This document shows positions 17,370 to 25,484 of a DNA stretch of 64,000 nucleotides, in pieces. The stretch covers positions 372,001 to 436,000 of the forward strand of contig NZ_NFJZ01000001.1 of NCBI RefSeq assembly GCF_002160135.1, read 5' to 3'. The number at the start of each line of letters is the position of its first letter. Positions within the stretch are counted from its first letter, which is position 1. The translations under genes were made by a program, and so were the position numbers. Origin of the DNA: Lachnoclostridium sp. An196 (GTDB lineage Bacteria; Bacillota; Clostridia; Lachnospirales; Lachnospiraceae). The notes below the pieces were generated by a model, which worked only from the letters and a program-made list of their open reading frames with translations, was not told where the DNA came from and did no database searches.

Positions 17370-17398
17370 TTGAAATATAAACAGAAATATACTATACT
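17370..17398 (+). promoter_or_regulatory. Promoter of folC-pheA
   Basis: TTGAAA at 17370-17375, a 17-base spacer and TATACT at 17393-17398, in the divergent gap between the minus-strand membrane-protein gene and folC. Confidence 0.65.
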
Positions 17399-17437
17399 GT
17401 ATACGGCTATCAACAGATGCAGGATGGTGAAAAAAGG

Positions 17438-18730
17438 ATGAATTACAGAGAAGCAAGGGAATTTCTGGAAGGGTGCAACCGGTATGCGGGGGAAGAGCTT
17501 TCGCTTGGTCCGCTGTCGGAGATGCTGCGCCGTCTGGGAGACCCGCAGGACAGGCTTTCCCTGGTCCATATCGCAGGAACAAACGGGAAAGGTTCCACAC
17601 TGGCATTTATATCTTCGGTTCTTCAGGAGGCGGGGTACCGTGTGGGACGTTATATTTCTCCCACGATTTTTGAATATCGGGAACGCATTCAGGTGAACGG
17701 CACATATATTCCCGAAGAAGATCTGGCACGCCTGACGGAACGGATTCGTGAGACGGGAAAAGAGATGCTGAAGGAAGGGTATGGACATCCTACCGCTTTC
17801 GAAGCGGAGACGGCTCTCGCCTTTCTTTACTTCGCAGAGCAGGGCTGTGACCTGGTGACTCTGGAGTGCGGAAGAGGCGGTCTGACAGACGCCACAAATG
17901 TGGTAAAACATCCCAGATTGACAGTGTTTGCTTCTATCAGTCTGGATCATCTGGGGGTGCTGGGTGATTCACTGGGCGAGATTGCCGCCAACAAGGCGGG
18001 CATCATTAAGTCGGGCTGTACGGTAGTTACATATAGACAGGAGCCGGAAGCGGAGCGCGAGATTCGCAAAAAAGCAGAAGCGCTTTCATGTCCGGTAGTG
18101 CAGGCAGATCCGGAACGGGCGGTCAACCGCAGAAGAGGGATCCGGAGTCAGCGTTTTGATTATAAAACATGGAAAGACATGGAGATTTCCCTGGCAGGAG
18201 AGTATCAGTTTGGCAATGCGGCTCTTGCGCTGGAGTCCGTGGAAGCTTTGCGCGGCATGGGATATGAGATTTCGGATGAAGCGGTGTACCGCGGTATGAA
18301 GAAAGCATACTGGCCTGCCAGATTTACGGTGTTGAACGATTGTCCCCTTTTTATTATTGACGGGGCCCATAACCGGGACGCTGCGGAAAAACTTCGCCGT
18401 ACGGTGGAAACTACGCTGAAAGGCCGTCGTATTATTGGAATTATGGGGATGCTGTCGGACAAAGAATATGAACGGGTGACAGAAACCATGGCGCCCTGTC
18501 TGGACCGGGTGTTTACAGTGACGCCGCCGGAGAATCCGAGGGCGCTTTCGGCCGGGATTCTGGCTGAAACGGCTGAAAAACACGGACTTCCGGCACAGAC
18601 ATGCGCAGATATTCCGGAAGCGGTGGAAAAGGCTCTGGATGCGTCAAAAGAAGATGACGTCATCCTGGCGTTCGGCTCCCTGTCTTATCTGGGAGAACTG
18701 GCCGGATATATACAGAAGAGGAGGCAGTAG
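17438..18730 (+). CDS. folC: Folylpolyglutamate synthase / dihydrofolate synthase
   Basis: An ATP-dependent Mur-ligase-like enzyme that adds glutamate to dihydropteroate and to folates. About 430 residues. Motifs are HIAGTNGKGSTLAFI (P-loop), RYISPTIFEYRERIQVNG, TLECGRGGLTDATNVV, SLDHLGVLGDSLGEIAANKA and the C-terminal domain region FIIDGAHNRDAAEKLR. ATG 17438 (MNYREAREFLEGC) is preferred over the ATG at 17417 because family members begin this way; the ribosome site AGGATGG is weak for either. pheA follows without a gap. Confidence 0.95.
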   Translation: MNYREAREFLEGCNRYAGEELSLGPLSEMLRRLGDPQDRLSLVHIAGTNGKGSTLAFISSVLQEAGYRVGRYISPTIFEYRERIQVNGTYIPEEDLARLTERIRETGKEMLKEGYGHPTAFEAETALAFLYFAEQGCDLVTLECGRGGLTDATNVVKHPRLTVFASISLDHLGVLGDSLGEIAANKAGIIKSGCTVVTYRQEPEAEREIRKKAEALSCPVVQADPERAVNRRRGIRSQRFDYKTWKDMEISLAGEYQFGNAALALESVEALRGMGYEISDEAVYRGMKKAYWPARFTVLNDCPLFIIDGAHNRDAAEKLRRTVETTLKGRRIIGIMGMLSDKEYERVTETMAPCLDRVFTVTPPENPRALSAGILAETAEKHGLPAQTCADIPEAVEKALDASKEDDVILAFGSLSYLGELAGYIQKRRQ

Positions 18731-19861
18731 ATGGAAGACTTACAGGAACTGAGAAAACAGATCGACCAGATCGATCAGGAGATGGTCCGTCTGTTTGAAG
18801 CGCGTATGGACGTCTGCCGCCAGGTGGCGGAATACAAGATCGCCAATGGAAAGAAAGTGCTGGACCGTTCCAGGGAACTGGAAAAACTGGATACGCTGGG
18901 AGGGATGGCGCACAATGATTTTAACCGGCATGGGATCCGGGAGCTTTTTCAGCAGATTATGGCCATGAGCCGCAAGCTGCAGTATCAGCTGCTGGAAAAA
19001 GAAGGAGTGTCCGGAAGCCTGCCGTTTACGCGGATCGATCATATCGACCGGAAACACTGCCGGGTAGTGTATCAGGGAGTAGAAGGCGCTTATCAGCACC
19101 AGGCCGCTTTGGAGTACTTTGGAAAAGATGTGAATGTGTTCCATATGGATACCTGGAAAGGGTGCATGGAAGCCATCAAGGAAGGGATGGCGGATTACGC
19201 GGTGCTTCCCATAGAAAATTCTTCGGCAGGAGAAGTGAACGATATCTATGACCTGTTGGAAGAATATGAGAATTATATTGTAGGGGAGCAGATTATTAAG
19301 ATTCAGCATGCGCTGCTTGGCGTACCGGGAACAAAACTGGAAGATATCCGGACTGTATTTTCCCATCCGCAGGCATTGATGCAGTGCGCGGGTTATTTAA
19401 ACCGGCATCCTCAGTGGAAACAGATCAGCCTTTCCAATACGGCGGTTGCGGCGGAAAAAGCGGCTCAGGACGGCGATAAGAGTCAGGCGGCCATCGCCGG
19501 AGAAATTACGGCAAAGCTTTACGGTCTGGAGATTCTGGAAATGCCGGTGAACGACTGCCGGTTTAATTCTACACGGTTTATCATTGTTACGAACCGGAAA
19601 ATGTATGAGAAAGACGCCAGAAAGGTAAGTATCTGCTTTGAACTGCCCCATGTCAGCGGAAGTCTTTACAATATTCTTTCCCATATCATATATAATGATC
19701 TGAATATGTGCAAGATCGAATCCCGTCCGATTCCGGAACGCAACTGGGAATATCATTTTTTTGTGGATTTTGAGGGAAATCTTGATGACAGCGCGGTAAA
19801 AAACGCCATACGGGGTATCGCGGAAGAAGCGGTAAACTTTAAAATTCTGGGAAATTATTAA
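18731..19861 (+). CDS. pheA: Chorismate mutase / prephenate dehydratase (P-protein)
   Basis: Bifunctional phenylalanine-biosynthesis enzyme of 376 residues. Residues 1-90 form an AroQ chorismate mutase (LRKQIDQIDQEMVRLFEARM). From about 110 to 290 is prephenate dehydratase, with YQGVEGAYQHQAALEYFG, LPIENSSAGEVNDIYDLL and the catalytic NSTRFIIV. The C-terminal ACT domain, with the Phe-binding ESRPIPERNWEYHFF, provides feedback inhibition. The ATG abuts the folC stop (GAGGAGG ribosome site inside folC), so the two genes are co-transcribed. Confidence 0.96.
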   Translation: MEDLQELRKQIDQIDQEMVRLFEARMDVCRQVAEYKIANGKKVLDRSRELEKLDTLGGMAHNDFNRHGIRELFQQIMAMSRKLQYQLLEKEGVSGSLPFTRIDHIDRKHCRVVYQGVEGAYQHQAALEYFGKDVNVFHMDTWKGCMEAIKEGMADYAVLPIENSSAGEVNDIYDLLEEYENYIVGEQIIKIQHALLGVPGTKLEDIRTVFSHPQALMQCAGYLNRHPQWKQISLSNTAVAAEKAAQDGDKSQAAIAGEITAKLYGLEILEMPVNDCRFNSTRFIIVTNRKMYEKDARKVSICFELPHVSGSLYNILSHIIYNDLNMCKIESRPIPERNWEYHFFVDFEGNLDDSAVKNAIRGIAEEAVNFKILGNY

Positions 19862-19871
19862 GGAGGATCAA

Positions 19872-20732
19872 ATGAGACCATATGTAATTACAACAGACAG
19901 CAGCGCGGACCTGGAGAACAGTTATCTGAAAGAGCACCAGATCGGTGTGGTATCTCTGAATTGTCTCATGGACGGGGAAATATATAATGAAGAAAATCCT
20001 CTTCCGGTAAAGGAGTTCTATGCGAGGATCCGGGCAGGCGCTATGCCTACTACGGCGCAGGTGAATCCGGAACAGGCGCGTGCGCTTTTTGAACCATATG
20101 TAAAAGAAGGAACCGATGTGCTGCATCTGGCGTTCTCTTCAGGCCTCAGCGGCAGCTGCCAGAGCGCGGTGATCGCGGCGAATGAATTGATGGAAGAGTA
20201 TCCGGACAGCAGGATTGTGGTGGTGGATACGCTGCTGGCGGCCATGGGACAGGGACTTCTGGTGTACAGGGCCGTACAGAAGAAAGAGGCGGGGATGCCT
20301 CTGGACGAACTGGCGCAGTGGTGCGAAGAAAATAAGATGAAGATCGCTTCTTATGTAACCGTGGATGATCTGAACCACTTATACCGGGGAGGACGTATCT
20401 CCCGGAGCAGCGCGGTCCTGGGCAGCATGGTCGGCATCAAACCGGTGATCCGCATCAATGATGAAGGGAAACTGGAAGTGATCGGAAAAGCCCGCGGAAG
20501 GAAAAAAGCAGTCCAGACGATCATCGAGAAACTGATGGATCTGATTCAGGACGGTGAAAAGACAGTATTTATCAGCCACGGGGACTGTCTGGAAGAAGCG
20601 GAGGCCATTCGCGATACATTAATGGAAAAATATGGTGTGGAAGAGACTATGATCAACTTTGTGGGGCCTGTGGTGGGCGCTCATACCGGGGCCGGTGTGC
20701 TTGCGGTTTTTGCTATGGCAAAATCCAGGTAA
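19872..20732 (+). CDS. DegV family protein (fatty-acid-binding)
   Basis: A 286-residue DegV protein. Family members bind a fatty acid between two domains and in Gram-positives serve as FakB subunits that present it to the kinase FakA; no fakA is seen here. Motifs are ITTDSSADLENSYLKE at the N-terminus, TSQ-like MPTTAQVNPEQA, HLAFSSGLSGSCQSA, VVVDTLLAAMGQGLLV, DDLNHLYRGGRISRSSA and VVGAHTGAGVLAVF. AAGGAGG precedes the start, 10 bases after pheA. The fatty-acid ligand is not predictable. Confidence 0.9.
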   Translation: MRPYVITTDSSADLENSYLKEHQIGVVSLNCLMDGEIYNEENPLPVKEFYARIRAGAMPTTAQVNPEQARALFEPYVKEGTDVLHLAFSSGLSGSCQSAVIAANELMEEYPDSRIVVVDTLLAAMGQGLLVYRAVQKKEAGMPLDELAQWCEENKMKIASYVTVDDLNHLYRGGRISRSSAVLGSMVGIKPVIRINDEGKLEVIGKARGRKKAVQTIIEKLMDLIQDGEKTVFISHGDCLEEAEAIRDTLMEKYGVEETMINFVGPVVGAHTGAGVLAVFAMAKSR

Positions 20733-20752
20733 GTATGCTGCAGAAAAGGGTA

Positions 20753-20781
20753 TTGACAGTAAACAGGGAATGATATATTCT
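20753..20781 (+). promoter_or_regulatory. Promoter of the malic enzyme gene
   Basis: TTGACA at 20753-20758, a 17-base spacer and TATTCT at 20776-20781. The leader that follows has a small hairpin (AGCCG/CGGCT, 20810-20824) and then AT-rich sequence to the AGGAGG at 20855. Confidence 0.75.
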
Positions 20782-20868
20782 TAACAAAGTAGGAGATTTC
20801 TGTTTGTACAGCCGTTTTGCGGCTTTAAAATTTCATATTAAATTTATCTGAAACAGGAGGATACAAAA

Positions 20869-22044
20869 GTGGATTACGCAAAAGAATCTTTAAGACTTCA
20901 TGAAGAGTGGAAGGGCAAGATTGAAGTGGTGGCGACTGTTCCGGTCAAGACCAAGGAAGATCTGTCTCTGGCTTATACTCCGGGGGTGGCGCAGCCTTGT
21001 CTGGAGATCCAGAAGGATGTGGAAAAGAGCTACGACCTGACCCGCCGTCATAATATGTGTCTGGTAGTGACCGACGGAAGCGCGGTGCTCGGACTGGGAG
21101 ATATCGGACCGGAAGCAGGAATGCCGGTTATGGAAGGAAAATGTGTCCTCTTTAAAACTTTTGGAGATGTGGACGCGTTCCCGCTCTGCATCAAGAGTCA
21201 TGACGTGGACGAGATCGTCAACACGATCTATCTGATTTCCGGAAGCTTCGGCGGCGTGAACCTGGAGGATATCTCCGCTCCCCGCTGCTTTGAGATTGAG
21301 AAAAAGCTGAAAGAGAAATGCGATATTCCGATTTTCCATGACGACCAGCACGGAACCGCCATCATTACGCTGGCAGGACTGACTAACGCGCTGCGTCTGG
21401 TAGGCAAGAAAAAAGAAGATGTGAAGATCGTGGTGAACGGCGCGGGCGCAGCCGCAATCTCCATCACGAAACTGCTCCTGACCGCAGGCTGCAAGAATGT
21501 AACTCTCTGCGACCGCAAAGGCGCGATTTACGAGGGCCGTCAGGAAGGCATGAATCCGGTGAAAGAAGAGATGGCTAAGATTACCAATCTGGAGAAGAAG
21601 GCAGGAAGCCTGGCGGATATGCTGGTAGGCGCCGACGTATTCATCGGCGTAAGCGCTCCGAAGACTGTGACTGTAGATATGGTGAAGACCATGAATAAAG
21701 ATGCGATCATCTTTGCATGCGCGAACCCGACTCCGGAGATCTTCCCGGATGAAGCGAAAGAAGGCGGCGCAAGAGTCATCGCTACCGGAAGAAGCGATTT
21801 CCCGAACCAGATCAACAATGTGCTGGCATTCCCGGGCGTATTCCGCGGAGCATTCGATGTGCGTGCGAAGGACATTAACGATGAGATGAAGCTGGCAGCG
21901 GCAGAAGCGCTGGCAAATCTGATCACCGATGAGGAGCTGACCGAGGATTATATCATCCCGAAGGCATTCGATCCGAGAGTCGGTAAAGCAGTGGCTGCGG
22001 CAGTAGCGGAGGCTGCAAGAAAGACCGGAGTGGCAAGACTGTAA
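20869..22044 (+). CDS. NAD(P)-dependent malic enzyme
   Basis: Oxidatively decarboxylates malate to pyruvate. At 391 residues it is the short, MaeA/YtsJ-like single-domain form without a phosphotransacetylase tail. Motifs are [61 protein letters not shown] (metal Asp) and the dinucleotide-binding [17 protein letters not shown], plus [14 protein letters not shown]. The start is GTG, set by AGGAGG. It is a monocistronic unit with its own promoter and terminator. Cofactor preference cannot be read with certainty. Confidence 0.94.
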   Translation: MDYAKESLRLHEEWKGKIEVVATVPVKTKEDLSLAYTPGVAQPCLEIQKDVEKSYDLTRRHNMCLVVTDGSAVLGLGDIGPEAGMPVMEGKCVLFKTFGDVDAFPLCIKSHDVDEIVNTIYLISGSFGGVNLEDISAPRCFEIEKKLKEKCDIPIFHDDQHGTAIITLAGLTNALRLVGKKKEDVKIVVNGAGAAAISITKLLLTAGCKNVTLCDRKGAIYEGRQEGMNPVKEEMAKITNLEKKAGSLADMLVGADVFIGVSAPKTVTVDMVKTMNKDAIIFACANPTPEIFPDEAKEGGARVIATGRSDFPNQINNVLAFPGVFRGAFDVRAKDINDEMKLAAAEALANLITDEELTEDYIIPKAFDPRVGKAVAAAVAEAARKTGVARL

Positions 22045-22066
22045 TCAATATAAACATTGAAAATAA

Positions 22067-22105
22067 GAGGGGCTGCGCGCCAGATTGGCGCGCAGCCCTC
22101 TTTTT
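22067..22105 (+). terminator. Rho-independent terminator of the malic enzyme gene
   Basis: A 13-bp GC-rich stem (GGGCTGCGCGCCA/TGGCGCGCAGCCC), extended by adjacent pairs, followed by TTTTT. Confidence 0.92.
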
Positions 22106-22298
22106 AGTGTGCTCATCCTTAACATAGGAAGAGGGAACTGGAAGCACTGGCGGCACAGAAATGACGAAAAAGGAGTGAACTGACAACATTTATAAAAAAG
22201 CTTTAGAGGGCTTTGACAAAGAAAAAATTTTGGTAAAAGAGCTGGAATAGTAAAAATATACAGAAGAAAGCAAGTATTGCAATAAAAAATAAACAAAG
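22106..22298 (+). other. AT-rich intergenic region, no feature seen
   Basis: Between the malic enzyme terminator and the eut promoter lie about 190 bases with no convincing gene, hairpin or repeat on either strand. A minus-strand frame here has no ribosome site or family resemblance. Confidence 0.6.
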
Positions 22299-22327
22299 TT
22301 GACAATGAGCACAGTGCATGCTATAAT
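22299..22327 (+). promoter_or_regulatory. Consensus promoter of the ethanolamine operon
   Basis: TTGACA at 22299-22304, exactly 17 bases, then TATAAT at 22322-22327: a perfect consensus. A promoter this strong implies that control lies after initiation, which fits the hairpins and terminator that follow. Confidence 0.92.
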
Positions 22328-22345
22328 GAAGGAAATTTAGGTGTG

Positions 22346-22398
22346 TCTGCGACGTAGCAGATGCGTTTGGATTGAATCTGAGAGCGTTGAAGTGTCTT
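22346..22398 (+). promoter_or_regulatory. Putative dual-hairpin ANTAR target (EutV binding RNA)
   Basis: Two hairpins with 6-base loops. P1 is TCTGC-GACGTA-GCAGA (22346-22361). P2 is GAGAGC-GTTGAA-GT(G)TCTT (22380-22398), with one bulge. Both loops have G at position 4, as ANTAR targets do; position 1 is G rather than the usual A. The 3' arm of P2 is the start of the terminator stem at 22391, so forming P2 excludes the terminator. This is the known EutV antitermination layout. Confidence 0.7.
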
Positions 22399-22445
22399 GG
22401 CTGTTTCCCCTGTCAAAGAAGAGAGGGGGAGTCCGGGCACTTTTT
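22391..22445 (+). terminator. Leader terminator controlled by EutV
   Basis: The left arm starts AGTGTCTTGG and continues to CCCC at 22410. The right arm is GGGGGAGTCCGGGCACT, followed by TTTTT. Pairing is AGTG/CACT plus several G-C and wobble pairs, a small internal loop and a CCCC/GGGG top. It lies between the consensus promoter and the first eut gene. Confidence 0.75.
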
Positions 22446-22470
22446 GCGTTTGGAGAAAGGAGGACTGGAA

Positions 22471-23607
22471 TTGGGACAATTTATCTTGAAAACCCGTGTC
22501 TATCTGGGGAAAGAAGGACTGGATGAGATCCTGACAGGCGTCAGCCGCGCGTTCATCGTGACCGACAAGTTCATGCATGAAAGCGGAATGGTCGGATACC
22601 TGACGGAACCCATGGAGAAAAAGGGAGTCCAGTACCAGATCTTTTCAGATGTGAAACCGGATCCGGACATTGCTACGGTCACGAAAGGGATCGGACAGCT
22701 TCTGGACTTTAAGCCGCAGGTTCTGTTCGCCCTTGGCGGAGGTTCGTCGATCGATGCGGCGAAAGCCATGAACTGGCTGTCGGTGAAAGGCGGACTTGCC
22801 GAGAAGATGTCATTTGTGGCAGTTCCTACCACCAGCGGCACAGGCTCCGAGGTGACCACTTTCGCGGTCATCAGCGATCCGCAGAAATCCGCGAAGTATC
22901 CTCTGGTATCAGAAGATATGCTGCCGGATGCGGCAATTCTGGACGCAGAGCTGGTCCGTTCGGTACCGCCTGCTACAACGGCGGATACGGGCATCGATGT
23001 GCTGACGCATGCGATTGAAGCGTTTGTATCTACGAATGCCAATGATTTCACGGACGCGGCGGCAGAAAAAGCCATGAAACTGGTCAAAGCCAACCTGCTC
23101 AAGGTTTGCAAAAACCCGAATGACATGGAGGCGCGTCAGAAAATGCATGACGCTTCGTGCCTGGCGGGTATCGCATTCAGCAATGCAGGACTGGGACTGA
23201 ACCACGGCATGGCGCACACTCTGGGCGGGCATTTCCATATTCCTCATGGCAGAGCGAATGGAATCCTGCTTCCCTATGTAATGGCTTTCAATGCAGGCTG
23301 TCATGACGGCCTGACTCCGGTAGCGGAACGCTATGCACAGATCGCGGAGGTGCTCCGGCTGGAAGGCCCGAGCGTCCGCCAGAGCGCATTCAGTGTGGTA
23401 CGCACGACCAAGCAGTACATCCATCAGCTTCATATCCCGAATACGATTGAAGCGGCCGGCATTGCCCGGGAAGATTTCGAGGCGGCGCTGGACGAGATGG
23501 CGGAAGCAGCCTACAACGATTCCTGCACCAGGACGAACCCGAGAGCATGCTCTGTGGAGGACATCAAAGAAGTGTTCCAGCGTGCGTACACGGGGAAACT
23601 GATCTGA
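22471..23607 (+). CDS. eutG: Iron-containing alcohol dehydrogenase of ethanolamine utilisation
   Basis: Reduces acetaldehyde to ethanol and regenerates NAD+ inside the microcompartment. It is a group III (Fe-type) ADH of 378 residues with NAD-site ALGGGSSIDAAKAMNW, VPTTSGTGSEVTTFAV and metal ligands in GLGLNHGMAHTLGGHFHIPHG. The TTG at 22471 is chosen because AAAGGAGG ends 7 bases upstream; earlier in-frame starts would lie inside the leader terminator. First gene of the eut operon. EutG and the related PduQ are hard to separate without alignment. Confidence 0.9.
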   Translation: MGQFILKTRVYLGKEGLDEILTGVSRAFIVTDKFMHESGMVGYLTEPMEKKGVQYQIFSDVKPDPDIATVTKGIGQLLDFKPQVLFALGGGSSIDAAKAMNWLSVKGGLAEKMSFVAVPTTSGTGSEVTTFAVISDPQKSAKYPLVSEDMLPDAAILDAELVRSVPPATTADTGIDVLTHAIEAFVSTNANDFTDAAAEKAMKLVKANLLKVCKNPNDMEARQKMHDASCLAGIAFSNAGLGLNHGMAHTLGGHFHIPHGRANGILLPYVMAFNAGCHDGLTPVAERYAQIAEVLRLEGPSVRQSAFSVVRTTKQYIHQLHIPNTIEAAGIAREDFEAALDEMAEAAYNDSCTRTNPRACSVEDIKEVFQRAYTGKLI

Positions 23608-23644
23608 CACAGATGCGCGTATAAGCCGGAAGAGGTGACAGAAC

Positions 23645-23992
23645 ATGCAGGAAGAGAGAAAAGAACGGATTATACAGGAATCCGTTCCCGGCAAGCAGGT
23701 GACGCTGGCGCATGTGATTCCCCATCCGGTGGAAGATCTGTACCGGAAGATCGGCCTGATTGACGCGGAAGGGGCGATCGGTATTTTTACAATCACGCCC
23801 AGCGAGGCCGCGATCATCGCGGCGGATGTGGCCAGCAAGGCTGCAGACATCCGGATCGGATTTGTGGACCGATTCAACGGTTCGCTGGTGATCACCGGAG
23901 ATGTGGCAGGCGTTGAGGCTGCGCTGCGCGATGTGATGGGAGTGCTGTGCGGGAAAATGGGATTTGATTCTACACCGGTTACCCGGTCCTGA
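23645..23992 (+). CDS. eutS: Microcompartment shell protein EutS, copy 1
   Basis: A 115-residue circularly permuted BMC-domain protein. EutS forms bent hexamers that help shape edges of the shell. Family pattern: [40 protein letters not shown] and [18 protein letters not shown] near-identical second copy follows 387 bases later. Confidence 0.95.
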   Translation: MQEERKERIIQESVPGKQVTLAHVIPHPVEDLYRKIGLIDAEGAIGIFTITPSEAAIIAADVASKAADIRIGFVDRFNGSLVITGDVAGVEAALRDVMGVLCGKMGFDSTPVTRS

Positions 23993-24031
23993 TTTCCGAG
24001 AAAAAAGAAAGGCGTCAGATGGTGACAGAAA

Positions 24032-24379
24032 ATGTATGAAGAAAAAAAAGAACGGATCATACAGGAGTTCGTTCCCGGCAAGCAGGTGACGCTGGCGCAT
24101 GTAATTCCCCATCCGGTGCAGGATCTGTACGGGAAGATGGGCCTGATCGATGCAAAAGGAGCGATCGGTATTTTTACGATCACACCCAGCGAGGCCGCGA
24201 TCATCGCGGCGGATGTGGCCAGCAAGGCCGCGGATATCCAGATCGGATTTGTGGACCGTTTTAACGGATCTCTGATTATTACCGGAGATGTGGCGGGAGT
24301 AGAAGCGGCGCTGCACGATGTGATGAGCGTGCTGTGCGATCAGATGGGATTTGCTTCGGCTCCGATCACCAGATCATGA
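24032..24379 (+). CDS. eutS: Microcompartment shell protein EutS, copy 2
   Basis: A 115-residue EutS paralog of the preceding gene, about 85-90% identical by eye. Changes are scattered (for example [10 protein letters not shown] against [10 protein letters not shown], and DIQIGF against DIRIGF). Both copies are intact, which argues for retained function, perhaps mixed hexamers or dosage. Confidence 0.94.
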   Translation: MYEEKKERIIQEFVPGKQVTLAHVIPHPVQDLYGKMGLIDAKGAIGIFTITPSEAAIIAADVASKAADIQIGFVDRFNGSLIITGDVAGVEAALHDVMSVLCDQMGFASAPITRS

Positions 24380-24404
24380 TTTTCAGGAAGGCAGGACAGG
24401 CAGG

Positions 24405-24878
24405 ATGGAGACGAAACCCAAGAGAATAATCCTGATCGGAAGATCGATGGCTGGAAAGACGACGCTGTGTCAGTACATACGACATGAAGATCTGAAATAT
24501 CACAAGACGCAGACTGTACAGGTGATTAACGGGAATATGATCGACACGCCGGGCGAGTATTTGGAGCGCACTTATCTTCGGGGGGCTCTGACTGTGACTG
24601 CGGTGGACGCAGATGTGATTGTGCTGGTTCAGCAGGCCAATGAAGGCGGCACTATGTTCCCGCCGGGGTATTCCAGCACCTTTGCGAAACCATGTATCGG
24701 CGTGGTGACAAAAAGTGATCTTGCTGATGACAAGCAGATCGAAGACGCAAAAAAATATCTTGTAGCGGCGGGAGCGAAGAAGGTTTTCGTTACCAGCAGC
24801 TACGAAGGAACCGGATTTGAAGCGCTGCTGGAATATCTGACGGAACAGGACTGGTCGCTGGAAGGTACGGCAGAGTAA
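24405..24878 (+). CDS. eutP: EutP/PduV-family GTPase-like protein
   Basis: A 157-residue P-loop protein. Walker A is GRSMAGKTTL; switch II region DTPGEYLER; specificity motif TKSDLAD. EutP has been reported as an acetate kinase in Salmonella; the related PduV is linked to microcompartment positioning. The role here is thus acetate kinase or a compartment-associated GTPase. ATG 24405 follows AGGACAGG. No eutQ-eutP fusion. Confidence 0.9.
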   Translation: METKPKRIILIGRSMAGKTTLCQYIRHEDLKYHKTQTVQVINGNMIDTPGEYLERTYLRGALTVTAVDADVIVLVQQANEGGTMFPPGYSSTFAKPCIGVVTKSDLADDKQIEDAKKYLVAAGAKKVFVTSSYEGTGFEALLEYLTEQDWSLEGTAE

Positions 24879-24913
24879 AAACGCGGATAGCAAAACAGGA
24901 AGGATTATATGCC

Positions 24914-25483
24914 ATGCAGGTGGTCATAGCAGACGACGAACCGATTACCAGAATGGATCTGAAAGAGATTCTGGAAAAAGAAGGACATCAGGTGGTGGCG
25001 GAGGCGGCAGATGGATTTGACGCCATCGAATGCTGCAGGGACTGTCATCCGGACCTGGTGGTTATGGATGTAAAGATGCCCCTGCTGGACGGCATTACCG
25101 CTTCCAAAGTCATTGCGGAAGAAGATCTGGCCGAGACGGTGGTTCTGCTCACGGCGTACTGCGACCGGGAGTTTATCGAAGAAGCGAAAGAAGCGAAAGT
25201 CAGCGGATATTTCGTCAAACCGGTGGAGGAACGGACGTTCCTGCCGGGGCTGGAGATCGCAGTGGACAGAAGCCGCGAGATGAAAAAGCTTCAAAAAGAA
25301 TGCCGGGATATGACCAAGAGACTGGAAAGCCGGGCGGTGGTGGAACAGGCCAAGGGGCTGATCATGAACAAACGGGGAATGACAGAGCAGGAGGCCTATG
25401 ATTACATCCGGAATATCAGCCGCATGAAAAATATTTCCATGAAAAAAGTGGCGGAGATCATTCTGATGGGCAGAGGTAAATAA
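24914..25483 (+). CDS. eutV: ANTAR-domain response regulator EutV
   Basis: A 189-residue RNA-binding antiterminator. Residues 1-118 are a receiver with ADDEP, phospho-accepting Asp52 (VVMDVKMPLLDG) and GYFVKPV. A helix leads to the ANTAR domain (about 125-185; ESRAVVEQAKGLIMNKRGM, EQEAYDYIRN). Phosphorylated EutV binds paired hairpins and prevents terminator formation; a matching site lies at 22346-22398. It overlaps no gene but is 1 base from eutW. Confidence 0.96.
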   Translation: MQVVIADDEPITRMDLKEILEKEGHQVVAEAADGFDAIECCRDCHPDLVVMDVKMPLLDGITASKVIAEEDLAETVVLLTAYCDREFIEEAKEAKVSGYFVKPVEERTFLPGLEIAVDRSREMKKLQKECRDMTKRLESRAVVEQAKGLIMNKRGMTEQEAYDYIRNISRMKNISMKKVAEIILMGRGK

Positions 25484-25484
25484 G

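Noticed and set aside
22909-24225. Long minus-strand frame of 438 codons opposite eutG and eutS
   Set aside because: It reads antisense to clear genes, and its internal repeat merely reflects the eutS duplication.
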